DNA from: CAWELS01 sp964468205
GTDB taxonomy: Bacteria; Acidobacteriota; Terriglobia; Bryobacterales; Bryobacteraceae
Assembly: GCA_964468205.1 (NCBI GenBank)
Contig: CAYXVG010000004.1
Coordinates: 62,001 to 126,000, forward strand
Direction of reading: 5' to 3'
DNA: 64,000 bases
The translations under genes and the position numbers were made by a program. A model generated the notes under the pieces. That model was given only the letters and a program-made list of their open reading frames with translations, was not told the origin of the DNA and made no database searches. Shown piece after piece: positions 15,025 to 23,594 of the stretch. Position 1 is the first letter of the stretch, and each line of letters opens with the position of its first letter.

Positions 15025-17118
15025 ATGCACCAGACAAACCAAAGGACGAAGTCACTCGCGCTGGCGGGCCTTCTGCTCGCCGGGTGCGCCGAAACCGTAA
15101 TGACTGGACCACCGGAATCCAAACGCGAACCCGTCACCGACACCTGGCACGGAACGGATGTCGTCGATCCGTACCGCTGGCTCGAAGACCAGGAGAGCCC
15201 CGAAACCCGCGCCTGGATCGACGCACAGATGGCCTATACCCGCTCCGTGCTCGACGATCTCCCCGGCCGGGCCGCCATCGAGGAAACAATCGCCAAGGCG
15301 CGCCGCGTCACCGAGTGGAGCGTTCCCTTCGGCCGCCAGGGGCGCTACTTCTTCACCCGCAAGGCTCCCGACGCCCAACTCGCGGTGATCGTCATGCGCG
15401 AGGGACTCGAGGGAGAAGAGCGCGTGCTGGTGGATCCCCACACCCTGAGCCCTGACCAGACGATCAGCGCCTCCATCGCCAAGGTATCGGCCAGCGGCCG
15501 CCTGCTGCTCTACCAGCTTCGGGAGGGTGGTGAGGATGAGGTCGTCGTCCGGCTCTACGGCGTGGATCAGAACCGCGTCCTCGAGGAGTTCCCGAAAGCC
15601 CGCTACGGCGGCATGTGGATCACTCCGGACGAAACCGGAATGTACTTCGCCCGCTGGACCAAAACCGGCCCGCGCATCTACCGCCACGAATTCGGCACAC
15701 CGCCGGAGGAAGACCCCGTCGTCTTCGGCGAGGACCTTGGCATGGACCGCTGGCTCGAAGTCGCCGGTTCCGCCGGCGGCCGCTACCTTCTCTATACCGT
15801 CGCCCACGGATGGGACAAATCCGAGCTCTTCCTCGCGGACTCCGAGGCCGGCTCGCCCCCCGCGCTCATCACCGGCGGCGCCGATGCCGTCTTTAAGGCG
15901 CGCTTTGCCGGAGAGCGGCTCGTCATTGGAACCGATTGGCAGGCTCCGAACCGCCGGGTGATGATCGCCGACCCGGCGCAGCCGGGCATCACCCAATGGA
16001 AAGAGCTGATTCCGCAGTGGGAGTATCCCATCGAATTGGACGAACTCACCGTCGCCGGCGGCCGAATCGTATTGCACCGCCTCCGGCGGGCCGTCTCCAC
16101 TCTCGACATTCACTCAATCGACGGCAAGCTGATCCAGAGCGCCGAGCTCGACGGTCCAGTATCCGTTCACTCTCCCGAGGGCGCTTGGGAGGAACCCGAT
16201 CTCTTCTTCAAAACCGAGACCTTCACCGACCCCGGCACAATCCATCACATCGACCTCGAACGCATGAACCAGGCCATCTGGGCGGAAAGCGGCTCCACTC
16301 TCGTCGAAGGGCTCTCCATCGTCTCCACGCAGGTTAGCTACCGCTCGAAGGATGGAACCGAAATCCCCATGTTCCTCGTCCACCGCGAGGGCATCGAACC
16401 GAATGGCGCAAACCCGGCGCTACTCTATGGATACGGCGGCTTTAACGCCAGCCTCATCCCGGCCTTCAACGCCGTCCGCGCCTCCTGGGTCGCTTCCGGC
16501 GGAATCCTCGCGATCCCCAACCTCCGTGGCGGCGGCGAGTTCGGCGAGACTTGGCACCAGGCCGGAATGCTCGACAACAAGCAGAACGTCTTCGACGATT
16601 TCATCGCCGCCGCCGAGTGGCTCATCGAAAACCGCTACACAAATCCGCGGAAACTCGCCATCCTCGGCGGCAGCAACGGCGGCCTCCTGGTCGGCGCCGC
16701 GATGACGCAGCGGCCGGAGCTATTCGAAGCCGTCGTCTGCACCTACCCTCTGCTCGACATGCTGCGCTACCACAAGTTCCTGCTCGGCCCGCTGTGGGTC
16801 GCCGAATACGGCTCGGCCGAGGATCCGGAGCAGTTCGAGTACCTCCGCGCCTACTCGCCCTATCACAACGTGAAGCAAGGCGCCGAGTACCCGGCTGTCC
16901 TCTTCAAGACCGGCGACGGCGACACTCGCGTGGCCCCTCTGCACGCCCGCAAGATGGCCGCCCTCGTCCAATGGGCCACTGCCTCCGATAACCCCGTGCT
17001 GCTCCACTACGACACCAAGTTCGGCCACAGCGCCGGCATGCCCGTCGACGCCCTCATCGCCAGCGATGCCGACGTCCTTCAATTCCTCATGTGGCGCCTG
17101 GAAATGCTCGAAAACTGA
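15025..17118 (+). CDS. Prolyl oligopeptidase family serine protease (S9A), lipoprotein
   Basis: A 697-residue S9A peptidase with a lipoprotein signal (LALAGLLLAGCAE). The N-terminal 400 residues form the beta-propeller, opening with GTDVVDPYRWLEDQESPE. The C-terminal alpha/beta hydrolase part carries the catalytic Ser in AILGGSNGGLLVGA (about residue 550), the Asp in GDGDTRVAPLHARK and the His in KFGHSAGMP. Such enzymes cleave short peptides after proline. Being a lipoprotein, it should sit at the outer or inner membrane facing the periplasm. It follows the peroxiredoxin gene directly. Confidence 0.95.
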   Translation: MHQTNQRTKSLALAGLLLAGCAETVMTGPPESKREPVTDTWHGTDVVDPYRWLEDQESPETRAWIDAQMAYTRSVLDDLPGRAAIEETIAKARRVTEWSVPFGRQGRYFFTRKAPDAQLAVIVMREGLEGEERVLVDPHTLSPDQTISASIAKVSASGRLLLYQLREGGEDEVVVRLYGVDQNRVLEEFPKARYGGMWITPDETGMYFARWTKTGPRIYRHEFGTPPEEDPVVFGEDLGMDRWLEVAGSAGGRYLLYTVAHGWDKSELFLADSEAGSPPALITGGADAVFKARFAGERLVIGTDWQAPNRRVMIADPAQPGITQWKELIPQWEYPIELDELTVAGGRIVLHRLRRAVSTLDIHSIDGKLIQSAELDGPVSVHSPEGAWEEPDLFFKTETFTDPGTIHHIDLERMNQAIWAESGSTLVEGLSIVSTQVSYRSKDGTEIPMFLVHREGIEPNGANPALLYGYGGFNASLIPAFNAVRASWVASGGILAIPNLRGGGEFGETWHQAGMLDNKQNVFDDFIAAAEWLIENRYTNPRKLAILGGSNGGLLVGAAMTQRPELFEAVVCTYPLLDMLRYHKFLLGPLWVAEYGSAEDPEQFEYLRAYSPYHNVKQGAEYPAVLFKTGDGDTRVAPLHARKMAALVQWATASDNPVLLHYDTKFGHSAGMPVDALIASDADVLQFLMWRLEMLEN

Positions 17119-17153
17119 CGGCCCGCTTGCGAACAGGCCCTCATCGGGGGATT

Positions 17154-17672
17154 TCAAAACCCCAGCGCGTGGCAGAAGTGGCAGTCGTTCGACACCTCCC
17201 GCTTCTCATGGCAGTTCATGCAGGCCGTCATGGACGTGGACACCTCTTTCGCCAGCACGTCCCGCGTCGCCACCGGGCCGTGGCAGGACTCGCACCGCTC
17301 GCCCGCCGCGAGGTGGTTCTTGTGGCTGAAGAAGACGAAATCAGGAACGCGGTAGATGCGCACCCAGTCCACCTTGCCGCCGCCCGCGGCCAGTTTCGCC
17401 AGCTTCCGGATCTCGGGGCTGTCTTGCTTCACCGCCCGGTGGCACACCATGCACAGATCGGCTTTGGGCAGCCCCGCATAGTCGCTTGTGGAACCCCCTG
17501 AGTGGCAGTCCTTGCACTCGGAACCCGCGGCGGCGTGCTGCCGGTGGCTGAAGTCGACCGGCTGGGGTGCCACCTCCCGGGGCAGCTTTTCCTCGATGCC
17601 CTTGTACTGGCCCGCCTGCTGCGCGTTCAGCCCCGCCAGGAGGAAGACCGCTCCGGCGGCGGCAAACCTCAT
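17154..17672 (-). CDS. Periplasmic pentaheme c-type cytochrome (c7/c3-like)
   Basis: A 172-residue exported protein with five CxxCH heme sites: CKDCH, CMVCH, CESCH, CMNCH and CHFCH, and further His residues in 'DFSHRQHA' and 'FFSHKNHL' that can act as distal ligands. This is the pattern of class III/c7-type multiheme cytochromes that carry electrons in the periplasm. The signal peptide is residues 1-17. Its ATG overlaps the end of the upstream sulfatase gene by four bases (17669-17672), so it appears to be translated with a sulfatase, which is an uncommon pairing. Confidence 0.9.
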   Translation of the reverse strand: MRFAAAGAVFLLAGLNAQQAGQYKGIEEKLPREVAPQPVDFSHRQHAAAGSECKDCHSGGSTSDYAGLPKADLCMVCHRAVKQDSPEIRKLAKLAAGGGKVDWVRIYRVPDFVFFSHKNHLAAGERCESCHGPVATRDVLAKEVSTSMTACMNCHEKREVSNDCHFCHALGF

Positions 17673-19111
17673 TCGCCGGCCTCCCGCGAAACGAATCCGG
17701 AGGCGTCCCGCGGGGCGTTCAGAAAAGCGCGGAGCTCCGCCGCGAGTTCCTCCACGATCTCTGGCCGCTCTTCGAGAAGATTGTTCTTCTCAAGCGGGTC
17801 AACCGACAGGTCGAAAAGCTCCCGGGGCTCGCCGTCGTAGGCGAGCAGCTTCCAGTCGCCGCGGCGGGCTATCTCCGTCGAATAGGGCTCCGGCTTGGGG
17901 TAGTGCCGCTGGAGCCTCTTGTAGAGATCCATCTGCCAGAACACCGTGCCGCGGTCGGGCGCGGCCGCTCCCTCCACCAGATGTGGGTAGAGGCTCACGC
18001 CGTCGAGCGTGAGACCCGCCGGGGGAGCGACACCGGCGGCGTCAAGAAAAGTGGGCAGCAAGTCCACATGGTGGCCGAAGGTATCCACGGTCTGGCCGCC
18101 CTGCACCTTTGCCGGCCACGAGAGAATCGCCGGTACCCGGACTCCCCCTTCGTGCAGGTCCGTCTTGCCGCCCTTGTAGGGGCCGATGTCCGTTTCCCAC
18201 GCGCCGCCGTTGTCGGAAACAAAGAAGATGATCGTGTTGTCCCGGATTCCCAACTCCTCGAGCTTCGCCACGATGCCTCCGATCTTCGCGTCCATATGGG
18301 CGGCCATCGAACGGAAACGGTGCTGGTCATCCGAAATCCCCTCCGCGGCCGTGTTGGACCAATGGGGCTCCGGCGCCGGTTCATAGGGCATGTGCGGTAC
18401 GAGGAACCAGACGTTCAGAAAGAACGGCTTCCCTTCCCCGTGGAACCTCTCGATCAGTTCCACGGCGTAGTCGCCATTGAGATCGGTCAGGTGCTTCGAG
18501 TAGTACGGATCGCCCGGCCCCACCTGCTCTTCGTCGCGAATGAGGCAGGCGCCTCCCTCGCGGTAAAGCGTCCGCTCGCGGCCCATCTTCCCGCGCAACG
18601 GCTGCTCTTCGTTCTGCGCCTGGTAGTGATCGAATCCGTGCTCGACCGGCCCCGGCACGCTGTTCGCGCGGTCCGCGATGTGCCCCAAGTGCAGGCCGCC
18701 GAGGTGCCACTTGCCGGAGTGGCCGGTGCGGTACCCGGCTTGCCGCAGCAACTGTGGCAGGGTAACCGCTGAGGCCGGCAGGTGATCCTCGTTGTCGGTC
18801 AAGTGCTGCCGGAAATCGAAGCGCAGCGGATACCTCCCGGTCAGGATCGCCGCCCGGCTCGGCGAGCAGACAGCCGAGGCGGAGTAGAAGTTGGTGAGCT
18901 TGATGCCGGAGGCCGCGAGCGCGTCCAGCGCCGGCGTCTCGACCGCGGTCCCGCCAAATGCGGACGGATCCGCGTACCCCATGTCATCGGCCAGCAGCAG
19001 GATCACATTCGGGCGGCTCGCTTCTTCCGGCGGAGGCTCGCCCCCACACTGCAGCAGAAACGTAAGAGCGCACGCGAGGCAAGGCAGGATGAAACGCACT
19101 TGGTCCATCAT
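17669..19111 (-). CDS. Sulfatase (arylsulfatase family), lipoprotein-like
   Basis: A 480-residue sulfatase. The formylglycine site is C82 in the CxPxR motif (VCSPSRAAILTGRYP), and the metal-binding N-terminus is RPNVILLLADDMGYAD. Residues HSGKWHLGGLHLG and the C-terminal DNGGAWETDIGPYKGGKTDLHEGG-type segment complete the active site. A lipobox-like LLQC at residue 22 suggests a lipoprotein. It hydrolyses sulfate esters, probably of polysaccharides. It is the middle gene of a minus-strand operon: sulfatase (20539), this gene, cytochrome. Confidence 0.93.
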   Translation of the reverse strand: MMDQVRFILPCLACALTFLLQCGGEPPPEEASRPNVILLLADDMGYADPSAFGGTAVETPALDALAASGIKLTNFYSASAVCSPSRAAILTGRYPLRFDFRQHLTDNEDHLPASAVTLPQLLRQAGYRTGHSGKWHLGGLHLGHIADRANSVPGPVEHGFDHYQAQNEEQPLRGKMGRERTLYREGGACLIRDEEQVGPGDPYYSKHLTDLNGDYAVELIERFHGEGKPFFLNVWFLVPHMPYEPAPEPHWSNTAAEGISDDQHRFRSMAAHMDAKIGGIVAKLEELGIRDNTIIFFVSDNGGAWETDIGPYKGGKTDLHEGGVRVPAILSWPAKVQGGQTVDTFGHHVDLLPTFLDAAGVAPPAGLTLDGVSLYPHLVEGAAAPDRGTVFWQMDLYKRLQRHYPKPEPYSTEIARRGDWKLLAYDGEPRELFDLSVDPLEKNNLLEERPEIVEELAAELRAFLNAPRDASGFVSREAGE

Positions 19112-19120
19112 ATTGCACCT

Positions 19121-20539
19121 TCACTCCGCCCCGCCCAGCGGGCGCACGTTCCTTGACAGCTCGGCGTTGAAGGCGCGCGCCTGCTTCTCCAGCCGTTTAA
19201 CGACCTCGGGGAACAACTTGCTCCGGTCAAACCTCTCACCCGGATCCTCGCCAAGGTCGTAGAGCGCGCCTGCCTGTCCGCCGGCTTCCAGGTGCAGCTT
19301 CCACCGGCGGTCCCGCACCGCCCGCAGATTCGGCTCCGTCGACTGGCGCCGCCCGCCGTAGAAGTAGAAGTACTCGTGCGGCGACTTCGCGCCCGGCTGC
19401 GACATCAGCGGCCAGATGTCGCGCCCGTCCAGCACCCGGTCATCCGGAACCTTCGCTCCGGCGAGCTTCGCGAATGTCGGCAGCAGATCGATGTTCGCGG
19501 CAATCTCGTGCGTCACGACGGCCGGCGCAATCTTGCCCGGCCACCGGGCGATGCCCGGCACGCGCATGCCGCCCTCGAAGGTGGTCCCCTTGCCTTGGTT
19601 GAATGGCCCGGCCGAGCCGCCGTCCACTCCGTATTGAAGCCACGGGCCGTTGTCGGAGGTGTAGAAGACGAGCGTGTTGTCCTCGATGCCCAACTCGGCG
19701 AGCTTCGCCAGAATCTGGCCGGCGCTCCAGTCGATCTCCTCGATCACGTCGCCGTAGAGCCCGCGGAACGAGCGGCCTTCGAATTCTTTCGAACGGAACA
19801 GCGGCACGTGCGGCATCGGGTGGGGAAGGTAGAGGAAGAACGGCTCGTTCTTGTGCCGCTCGATGAACTCGAGAGCGGACTCGGTGAAGCTCTTGGTCAG
19901 CTTCGTCTGGTCCGGATCCAACTCGAGAATCTCGTCATTCTTCATCAGCGGCAGCGGCTGCGGGAAACCTCCGTCCGGAGGATAGTAGGAATCGCTGCCC
20001 GCGTACCCCGTGTACGCCGCCCGCTCCCGCGCCGCCTTCATCCGCTCGTCCTCGTTCGGCCGCGGCGGCATCTTCGGGTGGTAGCGCCACATGTCGTTCG
20101 AGTAGGGGATCCCGTACCACTCGTCGAAGCCGTGGCGGTGCGGGAAGTACTCCGGCCGCGAACCCAGGTGCCACTTGCCGATGATCTTCGTCGCATACCC
20201 GGCAGCCTTCAGCACCTCGGCAATTGTGACCTCGTCCGGATGAATGCCCGTCGTCGAAGCCGGCCCGTGATTGAATGCAAGACTCGCCCGCGGCGGATAG
20301 CACCCCGTCATCAGCGCCGCCCGCGACGGCCCGCAAAACGGCGCCGCATAGAAACTGGTGAACTTCACGCCTTCACGCGCCATCCGGTCCAGGTTCGGCG
20401 TCTTGATGTTCGGTGACCCATACACGCCGACATCCGCCCACCCCTGGTCATCCGTGAAGATGATGATGAAATTCGGCTTCCCGGCGCCGAACACCGGAAC
20501 CAGGAAAGCGAAAAGGAGGAACAATCGAAAAACCAACAT
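19121..20539 (-). CDS. Sulfatase, secreted
   Basis: A 472-residue sulfatase with an N-terminal signal peptide (residues 1-18, FRLFLLFAFLVPVFG). The formylglycine Cys69 is in FCGPSRAALMTG (CxPxR), the metal site is FIIIFTDDQGWAD, and IIGKWHLGSRPEYFP and SDNGPWLQYG follow as expected. I chose the ATG at 20539 because it begins the signal peptide; the frame extends 33 codons upstream with no family similarity. First gene of the operon with the sulfatase at 17669-19111, nine bases apart. Confidence 0.93.
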   Translation of the reverse strand: MLVFRLFLLFAFLVPVFGAGKPNFIIIFTDDQGWADVGVYGSPNIKTPNLDRMAREGVKFTSFYAAPFCGPSRAALMTGCYPPRASLAFNHGPASTTGIHPDEVTIAEVLKAAGYATKIIGKWHLGSRPEYFPHRHGFDEWYGIPYSNDMWRYHPKMPPRPNEDERMKAARERAAYTGYAGSDSYYPPDGGFPQPLPLMKNDEILELDPDQTKLTKSFTESALEFIERHKNEPFFLYLPHPMPHVPLFRSKEFEGRSFRGLYGDVIEEIDWSAGQILAKLAELGIEDNTLVFYTSDNGPWLQYGVDGGSAGPFNQGKGTTFEGGMRVPGIARWPGKIAPAVVTHEIAANIDLLPTFAKLAGAKVPDDRVLDGRDIWPLMSQPGAKSPHEYFYFYGGRRQSTEPNLRAVRDRRWKLHLEAGGQAGALYDLGEDPGERFDRSKLFPEVVKRLEKQARAFNAELSRNVRPLGGAE

Positions 20540-20604
20540 ACTGCCGCCTATTCTATAGCGGCAGACGCCTGTCGATCCTTCGTCTAGGTTCTCTCCGCGT
20601 CCCT

Positions 20605-21711
20605 CTAGAGCTTCCCGACCCGCGGCTCGTACACGCACAATGGATCTGTCTCCAGCGGATCACCCGTCGCCGCGTAAGCCCGCGCCCGGGAGCCGCCGCA
20701 AAGGGCGGCGTATTCGCAGTAGCCGCACCGCCCCTCGAGCTGGGTGTGATCGTGCAGGGACTGGAAGAGAGGCGCATTCCGGTAGACCTCGACCACGCTC
20801 GTCTCCCGCACATTCCCGGCTGAAAGTGGCAGGAAGCCGGCGGGGCATACATCGCCGGTGTGCGAGACGAACATGATGCCGTGGCCGTCGCGGATGCCGA
20901 AGCCGCGGGCCGCGCGGCTGCGCTTGATCTCGTCGCCGTGCATTCCCGCCGCGCGCATCTGCTCGAGCGCCACACGCCGGTATGACGGAGCTTCGGTAGT
21001 AGCCACTATAAACGGAGCCGTCTGGGATATGTCGAAGACCCAGGCCATCAGCTTCTCCGCCTTCTCTGGCGGCAGCGGCTGTAGCACCTTGCCGCGTCCC
21101 ACCGAAATCAGGAAAAAGAGGCTCCACCGGGTCACGGCGTACGGCTTCAGCAACTCGTAGACGGCTGGGATATCGGCGGCAGTCTCGGCCGCGGCCAACG
21201 TATTCACCTGCAGCGGCATCTCGAGTTCTTGCGCCCAGCCGATCGCCTTCATCGTGCGGTCAAACGTGCCCTCGACGCCGCGGATGGCGTCATGGCGCTC
21301 GGGGGTCGCGCAGTCGAGGCTGAGGCCGAGACCGTCCACCGAGTGTTCCTTCAGCCGCACCAGCACCTCCCGCGTGAGCCCTTCGGTGGCCGCCGGAGTA
21401 ATGGAGATGCCGATCCCCAGCCGGTGCGCCTCGTCAATCAGATCGAACAGGTCCCGGCGGTTGAGCGGATCGCCGCCGGTCAGAATAAGGTGCGGCAGCG
21501 GGTCGCCGAAGTCCGTGATCTGGCGCAGCAGTGCGCGCCCCTCCTCGAAGCTGAGTTCGTTGGGATCCGGATCGGGCTGGGCTTCGGCGCGGCAGTGGCG
21601 GCACGCCAGCGCGCAGGCTTGCGTCATCTCCCAGTAGATATTCAGTGGCGTCTTTGCGTAGTCGCGGGGAGCGTGATGCGGTCCGCGGCCGGGATGCCCA
21701 GTATGCTTCAT
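20605..21711 (-). CDS. Radical SAM/SPASM domain protein (TIGR04053-like)
   Basis: A 368-residue radical SAM enzyme. The cluster motif C-x3-C-x2-C is in TQACALACRHCRAEA near residue 35, followed by the SAM-binding LTGGDPLNR. The C-terminal SPASM-type domain has CPAGFLPL and a cysteine group in GRCGYCEYAALCGGSRARA for an extra Fe-S cluster. It resembles the TIGR04053 group, related to heme-modifying and peptide-modifying enzymes; no precursor peptide was seen nearby. The start at 21711 follows from family length. Its first 24 codons lie inside the 313-bp repeat and are copied at 25361-25432. Confidence 0.88.
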   Translation of the reverse strand: MKHTGHPGRGPHHAPRDYAKTPLNIYWEMTQACALACRHCRAEAQPDPDPNELSFEEGRALLRQITDFGDPLPHLILTGGDPLNRRDLFDLIDEAHRLGIGISITPAATEGLTREVLVRLKEHSVDGLGLSLDCATPERHDAIRGVEGTFDRTMKAIGWAQELEMPLQVNTLAAAETAADIPAVYELLKPYAVTRWSLFFLISVGRGKVLQPLPPEKAEKLMAWVFDISQTAPFIVATTEAPSYRRVALEQMRAAGMHGDEIKRSRAARGFGIRDGHGIMFVSHTGDVCPAGFLPLSAGNVRETSVVEVYRNAPLFQSLHDHTQLEGRCGYCEYAALCGGSRARAYAATGDPLETDPLCVYEPRVGKL

Positions 21712-21952
21712 ACTCCTAGCGTAGCGCGCCGGAACCGCTAAGCTTGTGTCTATGGTCACAGTCACCCGCCGCCAACTCGGAGCCGCCCTCCTCTCCCCCC
21801 TCGCCGTCCCCGTCCGCGCCGCCGAACCCGTCCGCCTCGGCGTCGCCGGGCTCGTCCACGGCCACGTCAGTTGGATCCTCCGCCGCCAGCCCGGCCAGGA
21901 CGTCCAAATGGTCGGCATCGCCGAGTCCAACCGCGAGCTCGCCGAGCGCTAC
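21640..21952. repeat. 313-bp direct repeat, left copy (flank of the R-M island)
   Basis: Matches 25361-25673 (offset 3721) with a single difference seen (T/C at 21911 against 25632). It spans the first 24 codons of the radical SAM gene, the 40-bp divergent promoter region and the first 67 codons of a Gfo/Idh gene. The restriction-modification genes lie between the two copies. Confidence 0.95.
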
Positions 21953-22048
21953 GGCTTCTCGATGGACATCGTCCACCCCACCCTCGAAGCCATGCTCGAC
22001 GCCGCAATGCAATCCGCCCAAGTCGGCCGCCGGATCGCGTGCCACTAA
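21752..22048 (+). pseudogene. Gfo/Idh/MocA oxidoreductase with large internal deletion
   Basis: The first 67 codons are almost identical to the intact gene at 25473-26573 (one Val/Ala change). Then 12 bases (a slip at repeated CGCTAC) are missing, and about 15 codons are homologous but clearly diverged. The frame ends with LDAAMQSAQVGRRI, which corresponds to the extreme C-terminus of the family (intact copy: LDAARESARTGRR). About 265 codons in between are gone. The sequence CTCGAC, present at both places in this family, may have been the deletion point. The product would lack the whole catalytic domain. Confidence 0.85.
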
Positions 22049-22094
22049 CAGCGCTCGAACCTCTCGAGCTCTCTCAAATCGTCCACCCTGGCGC

Positions 22095-22301
22095 TATTAC
22101 ACGAGCGGTGAGACAATTGGCTTTTTCGTTCCCGCGCGTCGGACACCCAAGGAAGTCGGCTCGAACGCCTTCAAGAGGGCTGGTGAACAACTCGACACCT
22201 TAATTGCCGCAGTTGGGGCAACCGAGAACGATCTCGCCGAGAAATTCAAGGGCTTCTGCCTCTCGGGCGAGTGGGTCCGATATTTAAAATATCCCTCGTG
22301 A
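22095..22301 (+). pseudogene. Unidentified C-terminal gene fragment at the R-M island edge
   Basis: A frame ending at 22301 that reads like a genuine protein end (YYTSGETIGFFVPARR, then a Lys/Glu/Leu-rich helix and SGEWVRYLKYPS). There is no start and no match upstream, where sequence changes at about 22049. It faces the vsr gene tail to tail with a four-base gap. I do not recognise the family; it may be the last part of another island gene, for example an ATPase often found with such systems. Confidence 0.45.
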
Positions 22302-22305
22302 TTGA

Positions 22306-22716
22306 CTAGGTCCTTAAGAACCGCTCCAGCTTTCTGCGAAGCGGCTTCTCATCCTTGGTTTCGCACTCCCATACAACAAGAATGCGATAGCCTAGAGTCC
22401 TCAGCTTCCGAATATTCTTGCCATCCCGGTTCTTGTTGCGTTCCAACTTTGGAAGCCAGTAGTCCCGCCGCGATCTTGGGATGTGCGAGTCGACGCACCT
22501 GCCATGTTGGTGCCAGAAGCAACCCCGCACTTCGATGATCTTCTTGAGCCGTGGGAACACAAGATCAGGCTTGCCAGGAAGATCCGCCACATGGAGGCGA
22601 TAGCGAAAACCCATGCCATGAACTATCCGGCGCACCAGCATTTCGGGCGAAGTGTTTGCCGCCCTAATTCTCCGCATATTCTCCGAGCGGCGCTCTGGGG
22701 TGAGTCTGTCAGTCAC
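22306..22716 (-). CDS. vsr: Very short patch repair endonuclease
   Basis: A 136-residue Vsr nuclease that nicks DNA at T:G mismatches produced by deamination of 5-methylcytosine. The family start (TPERRSENMRRIRAANTSPE) is complete. The catalytic Asp is in DLPGKPDLVFPR near residue 50, and the zinc-binding group appears in VRGCFWHQHGRCVDSH, with a typical end ILVVWECE. The gene overlaps the nuclease gene by four bases (22713-22716), so it is the last gene of the restriction-modification operon and fits a C5-cytosine methylase. Confidence 0.96.
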   Translation of the reverse strand: MTDRLTPERRSENMRRIRAANTSPEMLVRRIVHGMGFRYRLHVADLPGKPDLVFPRLKKIIEVRGCFWHQHGRCVDSHIPRSRRDYWLPKLERNKNRDGKNIRKLRTLGYRILVVWECETKDEKPLRRKLERFLRT

Positions 22717-23594
22717 ACAGCCAAATCGAGTGGGAGATCAGATATGTCCTTAAGACGCTTCCCATCAACCATCATAGTGACAAGGTCCGCGCTATCGCCC
22801 ATCCCAGAGACTGCTGAAATCAGCTCCGGCAGGGCAAAGTGGTAGACACAATCAATATCACCTGTGCCAAGAGCAAGAGATGCCAAGCGGCTCGGCAACG
22901 GCTCCCCCGTCACAACGACGACGTGCGGCAACCGGCCTTTCCGGTTGCGAACAAGATTCAGCGCCTCTGACCTAGCGTTTTGCGCTCGATCGCTACGCAA
23001 GGTCCACTTGCACGAGATACTTGCATGTAGCAATGGTCGCTTACTTGCGCACCTGCGGAGACTCGATCTGGCAGCAATCGTGTCATCAACCAGATTTTCA
23101 CTCTCGTTGATAACCGCGTCCGGTTCCGGCATACGGACAATCACGATGTCAGGAGCAATAACGTACTCCCTTCCCAGAACAGCCGCGATTGCAGGATTCT
23201 GTTTGGCCAGTGACTGTATGTCCGCAAGATGATGATACTGATCGAAACGGTCGATTGAACGTTTCTTCGGTGAGAAATCCCACGTTCCTGGCCGCAGGCT
23301 TGCTAGGCGGGAGAACGTGCTGACTACGAACGATTTCGTAATCAGCTCAAACTTATTTCCGGATATCTGTCCTTGGAGCCGTTCGCCAACCTTTGCTCCC
23401 TCCTTAAGTTGTCTCAAGATACCACTTGCGATGGCAACACTAGTGGCACTGTCGGAGTCAGCGTTCGTAGGATACGGTGCTCCCACCGGTTTTCCTGCCT
23501 TGTCCTTTTTCGTCGTTAGGCGAAGGACTCCACTTTCCAATAGTGTGGCGTGATATGTGCGCCTTGCTTTCTGTATTAGTGATGGTTGTTTCAT
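22713..23594 (-). CDS. NgoMIV-family type II restriction endonuclease
   Basis: A 293-residue enzyme of the NgoMIV family; NgoMIV itself cuts GCCGGC. The PD-(D/E)xK core is visible: Asp in APDIVIVRM (about residue 145) and the S-x-x-K pattern in HASISCKWTLRSDRAQNARS (about residue 190). The segment PSRLASLALGTGDIDCVYHF is typical of the family. The start at 23594 overlaps the methylase stop (ATGA, 23591-23594); 11 more codons are open upstream. Specificity for GCCGGC is inferred from the family only. Confidence 0.9.
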   Translation of the reverse strand: MKQPSLIQKARRTYHATLLESGVLRLTTKKDKAGKPVGAPYPTNADSDSATSVAIASGILRQLKEGAKVGERLQGQISGNKFELITKSFVVSTFSRLASLRPGTWDFSPKKRSIDRFDQYHHLADIQSLAKQNPAIAAVLGREYVIAPDIVIVRMPEPDAVINESENLVDDTIAARSSLRRCASKRPLLHASISCKWTLRSDRAQNARSEALNLVRNRKGRLPHVVVVTGEPLPSRLASLALGTGDIDCVYHFALPELISAVSGMGDSADLVTMMVDGKRLKDISDLPLDLAV

